Below are positions 11,127-22,698 of a stretch of 64,000 nt of DNA, one piece after another; position 1 is the first letter of the stretch, and each line of letters begins with the position of its first letter. Below the pieces are notes generated by a model. That model was given only the letters and a program-made list of their open reading frames with translations. It made no database searches and was not told where the DNA came from. Where the stretch lies: positions 5,939,212 to 6,003,211 of the forward strand of contig JASKMD010000005.1 in assembly GCA_030144725.1 (NCBI GenBank), written 5' to 3'. The translations under genes and the position numbers were made by a program. Source of the DNA: Haematococcus lacustris. Taxonomy: Eukaryota > Chlorophyta > Chlorophyceae > Chlamydomonadales > Haematococcaceae.

Positions 11127-14100
11127 TCAAGAGGGTGGGCTGGCAACAGCCGCTGGGCCTGCTGCCTCCGCTTGCCAATGCCGATAGTTCTGAGTGACGC
11201 CATGAAGCAGCGGCTTGGCAGCAGTGAAACGTGCGGTGAAGTTATTGAACAGGGGCAGGGCCACAAAGTCTGCAACCAGCAGCCAAACGCATGCACACAG
11301 CTTGCATCAGGCTGTAGGGCCCCTGCATACCCACTGCAACTTGCCGTTCATGCTGTGCCACCCACCAAAGAAGCCGACTTGGGACTTTGTGATGCCCTGC
11401 TTGGTGCGGTCGCACAGGGGCGAGATGGGCAGGCACTGGGCCCGCTCCGCATCGCCCTGTGCGAAGAACTCAGCCTCCAGCCGCGACACCCAGGCCAGGT
11501 GCACAGGCAGGGGGGCGGCCAGGTGCCCGAGGTCTGAGCACTTCAGCGCCATCTGCAGCAGACAAGCCAGGCAGGGTCAGATGAGGAGGGTAGCTCATCA
11601 TTCCACTGCATGGATGACAGTATAGGGGACAGAATCAGCTCCTTTTAGTCCAGGCCATGCCTAACACGCTATTTGCATCTTACCTGCAGGCTGAGCAGCT
11701 TGTCCTGCTCAGACAAAGGCCAAAGAAGCGACCGCGCTGTAGCTGAGGTTGTAGACTGGTGGCTTTCATGGCTGGTACGCGCCCCATGTACATGCTCGTG
11801 CTTGCAGCTGTGCAGCAAAACATCAGTGTCACAGGCTCAGCTTGAGAGCGGGTGCAGTGTGCAGGCTGTGGACAGCTTCCTACACACACACGCACCTTTC
11901 ACCGCTTGCAATGGAAGGTGCGATGATGTTGGACGGGCGAAGGTTACTGGCATGGTACGTTTTGCTGGTTGCACGGGCATCTGGAGCGGGAGCTCTGTGT
12001 ATGGCCGTGAAGCTTCCCACAATGCTGAAGTGCTGCTTCATGCTGCATAGAATAGGCACATACACATCCACACACACTCAGATGGACACCCCTACACCCT
12101 CCTACACACATACAACGAGGCTGATGCTGCTGATGCTAATGATGCTGCTGGTGCTAATGATGATGATGGTGATGATGGTGATGACGGTGCTGCTGCTGCT
12201 AATGATGATGGTGACGATGGTGATGATGACATACAGTGACATGTGAGCATACACGGCAAGCTTGTCATCATGTGGACAGGATTAGCTATCAGCCATGGTG
12301 TCAGTCACCAAATGCTACCATTAACAAAGTGACAGGCGTCAGCTGATAGGGCAAGCCAAGCCTGCAGCCGCCACTCACTCTGTTCCCAGCACCAGCTCTA
12401 TCACCAGCTTGCGCAGCCGGTCATACGTGGCCTGCGTGGTAGGGGAAGCACCATGGGTCAGGGTCAGCCTTGTGGGGCACCTGCAGTGTAACACCGTCCG
12501 TAACAGGCAGTACGGCTGACCTTGGGCATGGCCTGCAGGAAGTTCAGGTCCGGGTGCTTGAGCAGGCTGAAGGCTCCTGCCAGGTGGTGGTTCTCCATGG
12601 GCGACCTACAGGGAACATAGCCAGCCGGGCAGGAGCAGGGTATTGCATGGCAGGCAGCGAGGCATGAGGGCCACTGGCCAGAGAGCAACCCAACACACCT
12701 GTCGTTGTACCTCAGGGCCAGCTCGTCCTTGGTCTCCACCAGCCAGTCATTAGTGCGGCCAATGTGCTGGTAGTCATGGCACACAGCTGCCAGGTAGGCA
12801 GCCAGCTGGGTCAGGTGGTCGGCATACCCGGGCATGAGGCCACCGCGGGTCAGCAGCATGTGCATGGTCTGGACCACGTCTGCCGCGTGGCTGCGGTTGT
12901 GGTAGGGGTTGGCGCAGTAGCCGTCCTCCACCCGGCACAGCCACCTGGCCAGCTTAGTGGGGTCAAGCTGCGCCCAGGCTGCCAGCCCCGACTGGTGCAG
13001 CAGCCAGTAGGCCAGCACTGACAGGGGCCGGCCAGCAGTGGCTGAGGTGAGCTGGAAGGCGTCAAAGGCCCAGCTGCTGGCGCTGCCCAGGCAGGACTCA
13101 ACCTGGGCACACACACACACCCACACACACACAATCACCTCTTGCCACCCCACCCCACACACACAGACACATACACACACACAGACATGACAGTGCTGGT
13201 ATCTATACCCAGGGACACGTCTCACCTGGAGCTGAAGTACTTGGCAGTTTGATATCAAGTGCTTGTGCATATCAAGAGTACCACCCAGGGTGTTGCCAGC
13301 AGCCCAACCTTCAGCACCGCACCTTGGACATCAGCACGACTGCTGCGGGCGACAGCCGCCGTAGCGACAAAATCTCTGAGTGGTGCGGCAAGGCTGGCTT
13401 GTCATGCCCATCCTCTGGGAGCCGTTGCAAAAGCGTCTTGCTTGTTGATGTCTCCATGAGAGTTTCTGTCTGCAGCAACTCCCCCGACCCTTCCTCCCCC
13501 TCCCTACGAGCCTCATAGTCCAGGTGCACAGCAGTTGGGTGGGGTGGCAGATTGCCGGACAGATGAGCCCGGGAAGGCAGGTCGACAGGGGTAGGTGGCA
13601 GAGGTTGGCTAGCTGCACCAATTAATGGGTGCTGGCCTGCTGGCTGCCGAGCAGTGCAGGCCGCTTCCACCCTCGCTGTCACCCCTGCCCAGTGATGCTC
13701 CAGGGCAGAAGCCTCAAAGGCGTGCCCATCCCTGCTGCTCGCCACCCCTGCCAGCAGCGCAGCTCCACTGCCCGGTGGCAGCATCTCTGTCTGATGCTGC
13801 CCCATGATGTGCAGCAGCATGCTGCTCAGGCCAGGTGCACTAGGGTGGACCCTGGAAGGCACCACTGGGGCTGAGGGTAGGCGGTTGCCTGCGCAGCTGA
13901 GGCGGTGTGGTGTGGCAGGTGTTCTCCTAGAGAAGGTGGGACGTTCGCTGACACCCACATCCTCCTCGTGGATTGGCAGACTGAGCATCATAGGCGGTGC
14001 CATGTTTGATGCCAGGCCAGCTTCCTGCGGCTTGTCCAGCAGCAGAACTGAGGCCAAGGCTGTCAGGGCGCTGTCCTCTTTTTGGGCAGTAGAATGGATG

Positions 14101-17100
14101 TTTTGAAGGGAGGTGTTGAGCGGTGAGTGGGATTGTCTTGACGGAGTTGCCATAGCGTGTGAGTCAGCTATGCTGTGGCTTGCGGCTGCAGAAGGGCCCA
14201 CCATGCAGTTGGTGGGTGGGGCAGCGGGCCCGCCTTGGTCCGCAAAGCATGCATCATCGTGGCTGTTGCTGTGTGTTGGGGACAGTTGTATGTTTTCTGC
14301 ACAGTGGGGGGGGAAGGTGAGGGAGGCAGACGCAAGCCACCCATAGTGTGAGACAGGACAAGGGCGATGGCGTCACTTCAGGCTGTTGCCCTAGCAGGCA
14401 ATGAGAAGCCTGGGGTGCCCCACACCAAGCAAGCCTGGATCAGTGGAGTTTTTGGTTTCATGTGCCGCGGCAACACCGCAATTGCTTTGAATGCACATTG
14501 GCGAGTGCCATGTTTAGTGAATGTGAATGACAGTGATGATGGCGATGGTGATGATGCTGATGACGATGACAATGATGACCTGGTGCAGTGCCCTGCCTAT
14601 ACCCTGTCCTGCCTGTACTGTATTTGTTTAGTGACACTTGGTTCAGCTGTATGGCGTGAAGTGCCCTGCATGGTCAGGGCTGGGAACCCCATGAGCGCTG
14701 GTGCCTGGAAAGCTAGCGCCCCTGCCACCGTACCTTGACTGGAGTGCAAGGTCGACTTCCATCCAGAGCAGTCAGGCATATTGCCATGGCTCTGCTCGGG
14801 CTCTGTCTTGGCCTGGCGGCCCATGAGCTGCACCATGAGAGCCTCCCGCACCTCACTCTGCAGCCAGCACAGTCGCAGGAGTGTGGCAGCGAGCTGAGGC
14901 TGACTCAGCCTGGGTGATGCCCTGCTTGCACTGCGTGGCCCTCCAGCCCTGCTTGCTGGCACTGCTGTGTCTGTTGGCTGTGCTGGCTACATCAGGGCCT
15001 GCAGCCACTCACGTCCATGTTCTCTGTGTCCGCCATGCGCTGCGTCAGGTCAGCTTCCAGGGGCTTGTACACGTCCAGGGATTGTTGGAGGGTGGAACGC
15101 ACCGTGATAACCTTGTGCAGTGCTGGCATTTGACCCATCACGATGTCTTCCATGATGCTGAGAATCAACTCAGCGGGCGTGCCTGCAGCAGGTGGTGGTC
15201 AAGCATGGCTCAACATGAGTGCCCCTCTGCCAGGTGGCTTCTACCTCTGGCTTCTAGCTCTGGTCTCTGCCCCTGCCAGGTGGCCTGGCCTCTCTGCCAG
15301 GGGCCTCTCTGCCAGTGCATACCAGAAGCCTCCCTTGCCATCTAGCTCACTACTAGAAATTCAACGGGAGGGCACACTAGCAGCTGGCCACCTTGAGCAA
15401 GGCTGGGGTCTGCTGGGGCACCCAGGCCTGCAAGCTGGCGTTGGGATATGTAGACACAGCTTTTTGTTGAAGACAGTCTGCATGATGTTTCAGAACCTTG
15501 CCAGCATCATGATGCATGTGGGTGCCATGTAGCTGTTTCATGGGTGGTCACCCGCAGCCCGACAGCCTACAGAAGACGTTCTTGTGTGCAGAGGTGTGAT
15601 GAGCTGGTTGCCTCACCTGACTCCCAAAAGGGTTCTTTTCCAGCTTTTGATTGCGATGTCCAGTCAAAGTTGGCTTGCAGTCGCTGGATGGCTTTCGCAG
15701 GCAGCAGGCTGTGCAGCAGGGCCCTGTGCTCGTGCCTGGGGTGTTGGACAAGGCAGGGCACAGGACCAGTCAAAGGAGGGCCAGGCAGGGAGGGCAGAAC
15801 TGGGGTGAAGGTACTGTAGGTCCACACCGTCTCTCCTGTGCTGCAGCTGCTGTCCTACAGCTCACCTGCTGAGCAGCACTGCCAAGGTGGCCACACTGAG
15901 CGCCAGGGCCACAAACACCAACACCACCAACAGCGGCACCAGGTAGGTTGGCTGCCAGTTGGACTTCCACACGCACAGCTCCCACTGTGGTGCAAACCGA
16001 CAGCACGGACAAACAGCCTCATGAGCCAGCTGCCACGCCTCGCATATCTGCAGCAGCCCCAGCAAGGACTTCTAGGCATTTTCACAGCTGCCACATGCCC
16101 CACGCCCTCCTTGAGTGCAGGCTTCCCTATGCCCAGGGTGTAGCCTCACAAATCCTGTTGTGCTCACAGCGCAGGCCTGTCAGCAGCTGTTGAACTGTGA
16201 CCTGTTAATCTGCACTCGTGATGCAGGAGTGCCTGGTGCCAGCAGCTCTAGGGTCCACTACAGGGTCTCATGTGTGCCTCATATGTGACTGTAAGCAGCA
16301 ATTCCATAAGGTGGAGCGCTGACTGAGGGTTGAGAGGGATGCGACAGCCAGGTGACTGAATAATCTAGACCCAAAGCCATAGCCTGTCCAGGCCATGAAG
16401 GGCATGAGCGAGCCAGCCTATCTCAGCCCCCTAGCCGTACCTTGAGCTGGGCTACAGGTGGCTGCAAATTGCCCACTCAAGGCTCAGGAGCAGCGCTCTA
16501 CACGATGCATGGACACAGCCTGTCCAGGCATCGCCCTTCTTTGTGTGTTGGGCCTATCTCAGCCGCGGGCACGCATGACATGCAGGCTCTCCGCCAAGTA
16601 CCAGTTCATCGCCACCTCCCACACACATGCCCTCTAGCTCTTGCTTGCTGTGCAAGTAGCTGAGCAAGACATGCCACACTCACCTCGTCTTGAAGCAAAT
16701 AGATGTTCCGGCACATGCTGTGGCTGTTCATGTCAGCGCTAGTACTCTGAAACACAGTGCTCCGCTTGGAGGTGTTGCCAAAAGTTGGACTGGACAAACG
16801 CCAGCTGAGACCAATGTCAGAAAACTGATCCAGGATGAAGAGGTTGCCTGTTGGGTTGAAGATTGTGTTCACATCCAGAGTGATTGCAGCTACGCCCCAC
16901 CTGCACAGCCGGTGTCTCATGCTATTATGTCATGCTAAAGGTTTCAGGCTCAGTGACATGATGTGTCAGAGACATGTGCGCGTCGCACAGTCAGACCTCC
17001 AAACCATGGCTTACCACTTAGTTTGGGTTGCGTTGTTGTAGCACAGCCCTGGTGGGCAGTCAGGTCGATGTGGGATGCCCCATGTCGTATTCTCTGTCAC

Positions 17101-20100
17101 GTTGCTGAAGTACTGCATCTCAGGGAGGGCAACAGGATTACTACAGGCACCACTATTGAGCCACTGAGTGCGGCTGTGCTGTCGTGACTGCTGCAGTCAC
17201 GCTGGCCCAGGCTTGTGATCACCTGCCTGCAGATCTCACGCTGCGAAAAGCCCTCTGCGAACATGAGCTAAGAAACTTTCTTATGTAAGTATGTATGCAC
17301 GAGAGTGAGAGTCGTGAGAGTGGAGACAGTCGCGAAGTGCCATCTACTACGCGCGATGAGGGGCAAGAAGCGCAAGGGCGCGGATGAGCCCAAACAGCCC
17401 AAACCCAAGGTGCCCAAGCACAAGCCCAAGGAAAGCCTAGTGCGCGTGACAAAGTGAGCTAGGTAGGACCTGTCTCGCCAAAAGGGAAGGCGATTAAGGA
17501 TAGACTGAAGGGGTTCTAGTGCGTCAAGTCCTACTTGAAGGGCTTCATCAGGTGCGTTGATTCAGCCGCATCCGCATCCGTATTGGGTCCTCCGCAAGCG
17601 AGAACCCTTGAGACATGTGTGTACTGTGCACTTGTGTCACTTTGCAGGGGCCGTCATAAGGTGAACAACAAGATCGTGGCTCACGTCAAACTGATCGTCA
17701 ATCTCACCCACAAGAAGCGCAAGCTAGCCAGCCTGGGTGTTCTACTGCAGTTGGTCAAGTGCTTGGTGGGGCCTCCCACACCCGTCTTCGATCCTGTCCC
17801 TCCCCCTCCCTCGGTGCAGCCTCCCCCACCCCAGGGTGCAGCCCCCCTCGACCCACTCCCTGGTCCCAGCAGCCCTGCAGCAGGCCCAGCCCAGCCTGCC
17901 TGGCAGCCCAAGCTGCAGAAGCGCTGCAGCCCCAGGCTGGCCAGCAGGCGCCCCCTCCCCCCTGCCCCAGTCCCTCCCCAGCACCTTCACATCCTGCCAA
18001 GGGTACGGGGAAAGGGGCAGTGCCAGATGCTGATGACCGCCCCATATGTGACCTGCTAGGTGCCATGTCCCCAGTCCTTTCAAGGATGTCATGCGCATTG
18101 TGTGCCTTGTGGAGGAGGCAGCCGATGTGTCCCAGCAGCAGTGGGTGACCCGCAGGCAGCTGGTGGTGTTCTTTGGCAATGCTGCTATTAGCACCCGGGG
18201 TGGGTGGGGGGCCAAGGCTGTGCTGCAGGCCTATCACAAGGTGGTAGAGAGGTCTAACAGCGGCAGGCCAACGGACAGGGTGCCAGGCAAAGTGTTGACA
18301 GTGGATGAGTTCCGCACCAGCAGGCTCAATCATGAACAGCCCCCAGCCCTGTGAGGAGGAGCTGGACAGCAGCAAGCCCACCAGGCCTGAAGGATGGAAG
18401 CCCCAGGCAGGTCAGGTGCAGCGCTGCTTGTTGCGGTCAGCCTGGAGCAAGCGGTTTGAGGCGCCAGTGCGGGGCCTCATGTGGTGCCCTTGGTTGTACC
18501 AGGCCACCCCTGGGGACCTTGGCAAATGGGTGGACAGGGACTGCAACGCAGCCCTGAACCTCCAGCGGGCAGGGGAGAGCAAGTGGCGCCCACTGGAGCT
18601 GTGCAGGTGGGGACACCGAGGAGCGGCTTCTGCCCAGGGCAAGGAGTACACAGCATTGGCCTTCAAGAAGCTGCGAGACCAGGCACCCAAGGCCCAGGCC
18701 CAGCAGCCTGTGGCACAGTAGCATGCGTGTACTAGGCAATGCTTAAGCTGTTGCTTACATCAGAGCATGTGTTTCATGCCAACATCTGTCGCCCCACCTT
18801 CAAAAGAGGGTGGGGGGTAGGAAACTAGGTTTTGGTGCGGACTTCCCATCCGAGTTTCAGGTAACGTAGTCCCTTGTTGTAGGGGAGGTATGCGCTGTTT
18901 CAGGGCAAGGAAAGGAAAGGAAGGAAAGAAGGGTGTCTGCCTCTACCTCATTCCTTAAGACATTCAGTGATAAACTCACAATGGGGATGCTAACAGTCAC
19001 GAATAGGCGAGGGTTGCCAGGAGGAGAGAAGGGCCCTGGATGCAGAAGCAGCAGCAACAGCATCAGCAGGTACCTGAGGTTTAGCAGCGGCAGCGGCGGC
19101 GGCCCACACCCAGCATGCAGTTGTTTGTGCTCGTGCATGTGCATGTGCTAGGTTCATTGCCATGATGACATTCATTTACTGAGGTCCATCTGAACGGTGC
19201 AGCTGCATGTTCCTGAGAGGAAAGGGACTGCGAGCTGGGCCTTGTGGAGCTGCGATGTTCAGAGCAGTTGAAACTGTATGCAGAAGGCAATGAGTACTCA
19301 GTTGTGGGCTTCAGCATCAGCAAGATCACCCACAGGCAGCCCCCTGTGAATCAGTGGTGTGTGCCGTGCTGGAGCTGCTTCAGCTTGCATGGACGCATCT
19401 TTGCCATGACAAACTGGCTTGCAACCCCCTAGGGAGCCAGGCAGCAGGGGGTGGGCACCTGCAGTCGTAGGGTCACTACAGTATGATATAATTCTACTGT
19501 ATAATGCCTGAGGTTGATGCTGCTGAGGTGTCGCTGATGACTGAGATGTCTGAGACGTTGATGCGGACAGGACATGGGTGTCAGGAGCAGTAGCAGCCGC
19601 AAAAGCTTCTGGAGCTGTGGTGGACAGTGCAGCAAGAGCTGCCCGCAATGTAGCTGCTGCTGACACCATTGGTCACCAACGGTCACCTGACACCATTGCT
19701 CGGGATGTGCCCAGACTCACGAGGGTTTGTGCCCTGCAGCCAGTGCCAGTAACCACTGACACATGTCACCAAACAATGCAAGAGCGGGGCAACTCCATGC
19801 TGGTGCTCCAGGAGAGGCCGCAAGGTCGACGAAACCTGCTTCCCTTGACCACTGAGCTCAGCCAGCATCGAAAGTATAGGTGACTGGGTAGCCAACGCGG
19901 TGCCGCATGCCTGCTGCGTGTTAGCGTGCTGGCCAACAGGCACAGGCCAGAGGCGTGGCATGGTGGTGTTAGTAGATGAGCACCACAACAGCCACAGCAG
20001 CTCTAACAAGGTGAGCTTACTCTGCCCAGCATGTGACCAGCCAGTCTGGGGCCCGGTGTGGTGCCTTGTAGTGTGTTTATGCAATCTCCCACAGCCCCCA

Positions 20101-22164
20101 TTGAGCCAGGCAGGCCTCCCAGCTGCCTCGGAGCCTGGGCCAAGTGCTCCCCGCCAGCTAAGCAGGCTATTAAAATCTCCCAAGGGCAAGGCCAAGGGTA
20201 AGGCTGTCAAGCCCAACTCATTCACAGCCTGGCAGGTGGGTAGACCGGGACTGCAATGCAGTGCTGAGGATTGGGGTGTGGGATTGGGGATGGAGGTCCA
20301 GTGGCACACACTGGAGCCAAGCTTGGGATGTAAGCACTGTCAGCCAAGGGCAGGGAGTACATGGCCTGAGCTGCAAAGGGCTGTGAGGTTGCCTGCCAAA
20401 GATCCAACAGCAGTAGCCTGTAACACAGTGGTTCGCCCGTGGGCGTGTGTTCAGCTTTTGTCAGCTTGCATGTCTACCATGCCAATTCTGTCAAAGGGGT
20501 CAAGCAGTAGTGTAGGTGGAAGGCACCTACACGTTATGACCCACACAGTTAGACAAAAACACCATCCCCAGTGTGTGGCTGCTATGATAGTTGCTTTGCG
20601 CACACGTTGTCCGCTGGATTGGTGAGGAAGGTGCTGGGTGGATAAGGAATAACGCTGCACTTGGCACCCATGAGACTCACCTGTAGAATCCGGAGAAGAT
20701 GTTTATGCCCATCTGCGCATTGTTGCCTTGGGTACGGGGATGAACAGCTGAAATGACGCCTGAAGGAAGAAAGAAGGGTTGTTGGTTAGATTTGATTTGC
20801 ATAATTGTCTCTTGATTAGTATTGCTGTGCTTGCACTGATAAAGGCACACCACTCTTCCGATGCTTGCAGGTGGTTGTGTGTAGCTGGGCAGCAGTGTAT
20901 TGTGCTCCAAGACTGCTAGCTGGTCTGCAAATCTGACATACAATGGGCAGGCAACTTGAGGCACACCTTGGGCCACCATCATGAGCACTACTGGTTGTGA
21001 CTCAGAGGCCTGCAAGGCACACGCAGACCAGGTCACAGGTGCTTGCTGTGCCTGTATGCCGTGTTGAAGACTGTGTTGCTGCAGACAGTCCAAGTGCTTG
21101 AAGCAGAAGGGCCTGCCTGTAACCTATGAGCAGGTCAAGCGTCCCCCGCTTGTACTAGGGCTCGAGCCATGGAGCAGCTGCTTAGGGAAACGGGGCCGGC
21201 TCCACTGCCCAGGCGCCCTCTTACCCAGCTCCACCACTTGGGCACCCAGTTATCCCACATGGCCATGATGGTGTCGTAGTGCGGGTAATGCTGTAGGCAA
21301 TGCAACAGTTTAGGCAAGCAGACAGAGTACTGACTCAGCGCTGAGCAAACAGTGCATCTGCTCAATGAGGCTGGGCAGTAAGCCTGGACACTGAGCCATG
21401 TCAGAGCAGGGGTGGCCAGCATGCTTGTTTCCCAGGAACCAAATTCAAAAACCAAAACTTGTTCAACATGGAACAACATGCTTGACTGTGGGTAATCTCA
21501 CTCAGCTACTCCAAACAAGTTGAAGCAAACTCGGTCGCACCCTTAATAACTACAAACCCCACATCAATGGCACTCTCCCCCTCTTTATTACCTCTATCAG
21601 GTCGGTTATTTGACGCACAGGAAATACAGCCTGAGCGAACTTCAGCTCCAGGGTTTGAGCCACGCCGTCTAGCCGGCTCCGTGCTGACACACTACATAGA
21701 GAGCAAGGCGCATGTGAGGAGCAGCACTGCTGTTCTGCATGTGCTGCAAGGCGCATGTGTGGTTCTCTGCTGTTGTTCTAAATCATGTGGCTGCCAAGGG
21801 AGACTAGCCTGCACAATCCACAGGCTTGCAATACAATGCTCGTGTGTTTCGTCCAGGTACGTGGAGACTACACTCAATTGCCTGCAACCCAATTCTGCCA
21901 GCACCATCCTCCTGCCAGCTCCTACCGTGCAGCGTCTGCATCGCCATCAGCAGCTGTAATGATGCCCCACGCGCCCAGCGCCACCATCACCGCAAAGAGC
22001 AGTAGCGGGATGGTCAGAATGTGAGGAGTCGACCGCATGGCTTGCACGATAGTCTGCAATAGCCACATCATCACTGTATGCCCAGCTGACCTGGCCATCG
22101 CGCCAATAGATCGTCGTACCTGCAGCCGCTCTGACATAGCGCCAGGGCCTTTCCCTTTGCCCAT
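11127..22164 (-). CDS. CHASE-like receptor class I cyclic-nucleotide phosphodiesterase (gene B, spliced)
   Basis: Paralog of gene A with the same architecture. Exons: 22164-21926 (start MGKGKGPG, TM1 ILTIPLLLFAVMVALGAWGI), 21691-21592, 21290-21225, one near 20760-20686 (QMGINIFSGF), one ending near 17035 (TTWGIPHRPDCPPGLCYNN), about 16915-16690 (RWGVAAITLDVNTIF), TM2 exon about 16000-15865 (YLVPLLVVLVFVALALSVAT), linkers near 15740-15600, 15180-15014 and 14960-14750, a long Ser/Pro-rich exon about 14200-13320, then the PDE exons 13102-12699, 12605-12521, 12431-12379, 12042-11896, 11807-11684, 11552-11366 and 11269-11127. All class I PDE metal-ligand motifs and the invariant Gln (SQVGFFDF) are present. 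The intron between the exons near 20.7 and 17.1 kb holds two Fanzor copies on the other strand. Catalytic exons have the same lengths as in gene A (404, 85, 53 and 187 bases). Confidence 0.78.
17355..18720 (+). pseudogene. Fanzor copy 2 in an intron of gene B, frameshifted
   Basis: A lysine-rich N terminus starts at 17355 (MRGKKRKGADEPKQPKPK, nuclear-localisation-like) and ends at a GTGAGC donor near 17446. Later exons near 17.65-17.76 kb are basic (VNLTHKKRKL). The RuvC half is recognisable: RQLVVFFGNAAI, LTVDEFRTSRL (catalytic Glu), RGLMWCP and WVDRDCNAALNLQRAG (catalytic Asp). The Glu-bearing frame is closed by TGA near 18352, while the CEEELDSS...DRDCNAALN part lies in another frame, so relative to copy 1 there is a frameshift around 18330-18350. 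Unless an unusual splice rescues it, this copy is broken. It ends at TAG 18718-18720. Confidence 0.68.
18792..18815 (+). repeat. Small hairpin downstream of Fanzor copy 2
   Basis: CCCCACCTTC (18792-18801) and GAGGGTGGGG (18806-18815) form a 10-bp stem with one G-U pair and an AAAA loop, 72 bases after the Fanzor stop. It holds the same relative place as the larger hairpin of copy 1, but the sequence is unrelated. Confidence 0.5.
19840..20425 (+). pseudogene. Fanzor copy 3, heavily decayed
   Basis: Fragments in several frames align with copies 1 and 2: GMVVLVDEHHNSHSSS (Glu motif), a region like VWGPVWC, a Lys/Gly linker, and GGGTAGACCGGGACTGCAATGCAGTG, encoding the DRDCNAV third-acid motif in a different frame. 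Stops and shifts interrupt all of them. Its 3' flank (TCAGCTT..GCATG..CATGCCAA) resembles that of copy 1. Copies 2 and 3 lie head to tail in the same intron of gene B. Confidence 0.6.
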
Positions 22165-22698
22165 CGCTGTAACTAGTGTGCTAATGCCGACGCTAAATTG
22201 CGTTGCGATGCCAAGAGGACACCTCAGGCTTGCACGGACGGGCAAAACATTGCGACCTTTGTATGCTGCATTCTCGTTTACTCTGCACCTCGCAGCGTTC
22301 GTGCAGCACACTGATCATGTAAAGAGCGATATACAACACATGGAGACGGAGGTACGGACCATGCTTTGCCATTTTCCCATTTATTTCGAGATGCCTGCAC
22401 ATTAATCTTGTAACACGGTCCGTGTTACACTTTTGTCCGTACCTACCATCACATCCGTAGCACAACTACAACCATCAAGGCAATATGATATACCCGAAGT
22501 TGGAGCACACAGTCCTTACGCAGGTACCGCGGAGCACGTCCATGATTTTAAACCATTGGGCAGTGCGCGATGGAGAATTTGCATCATCATCCATCAATGT
22601 CATCCGCCAGTATTTGCCGGGGTTTCAAGTCCATAAGGAACGATGGTTGCATCGCGCAAGGGTGGTGCCGCCTGGCCAGGGTGGCCTCTGTGGCCAGG
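22165..22698. other. Intergenic spacer between gene B and cysteine synthase
   Basis: It holds the upstream region of gene B and the 3' flank of the cysteine synthase gene. No domain-bearing frame, repeat or RNA gene was recognised. Confidence 0.35.
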
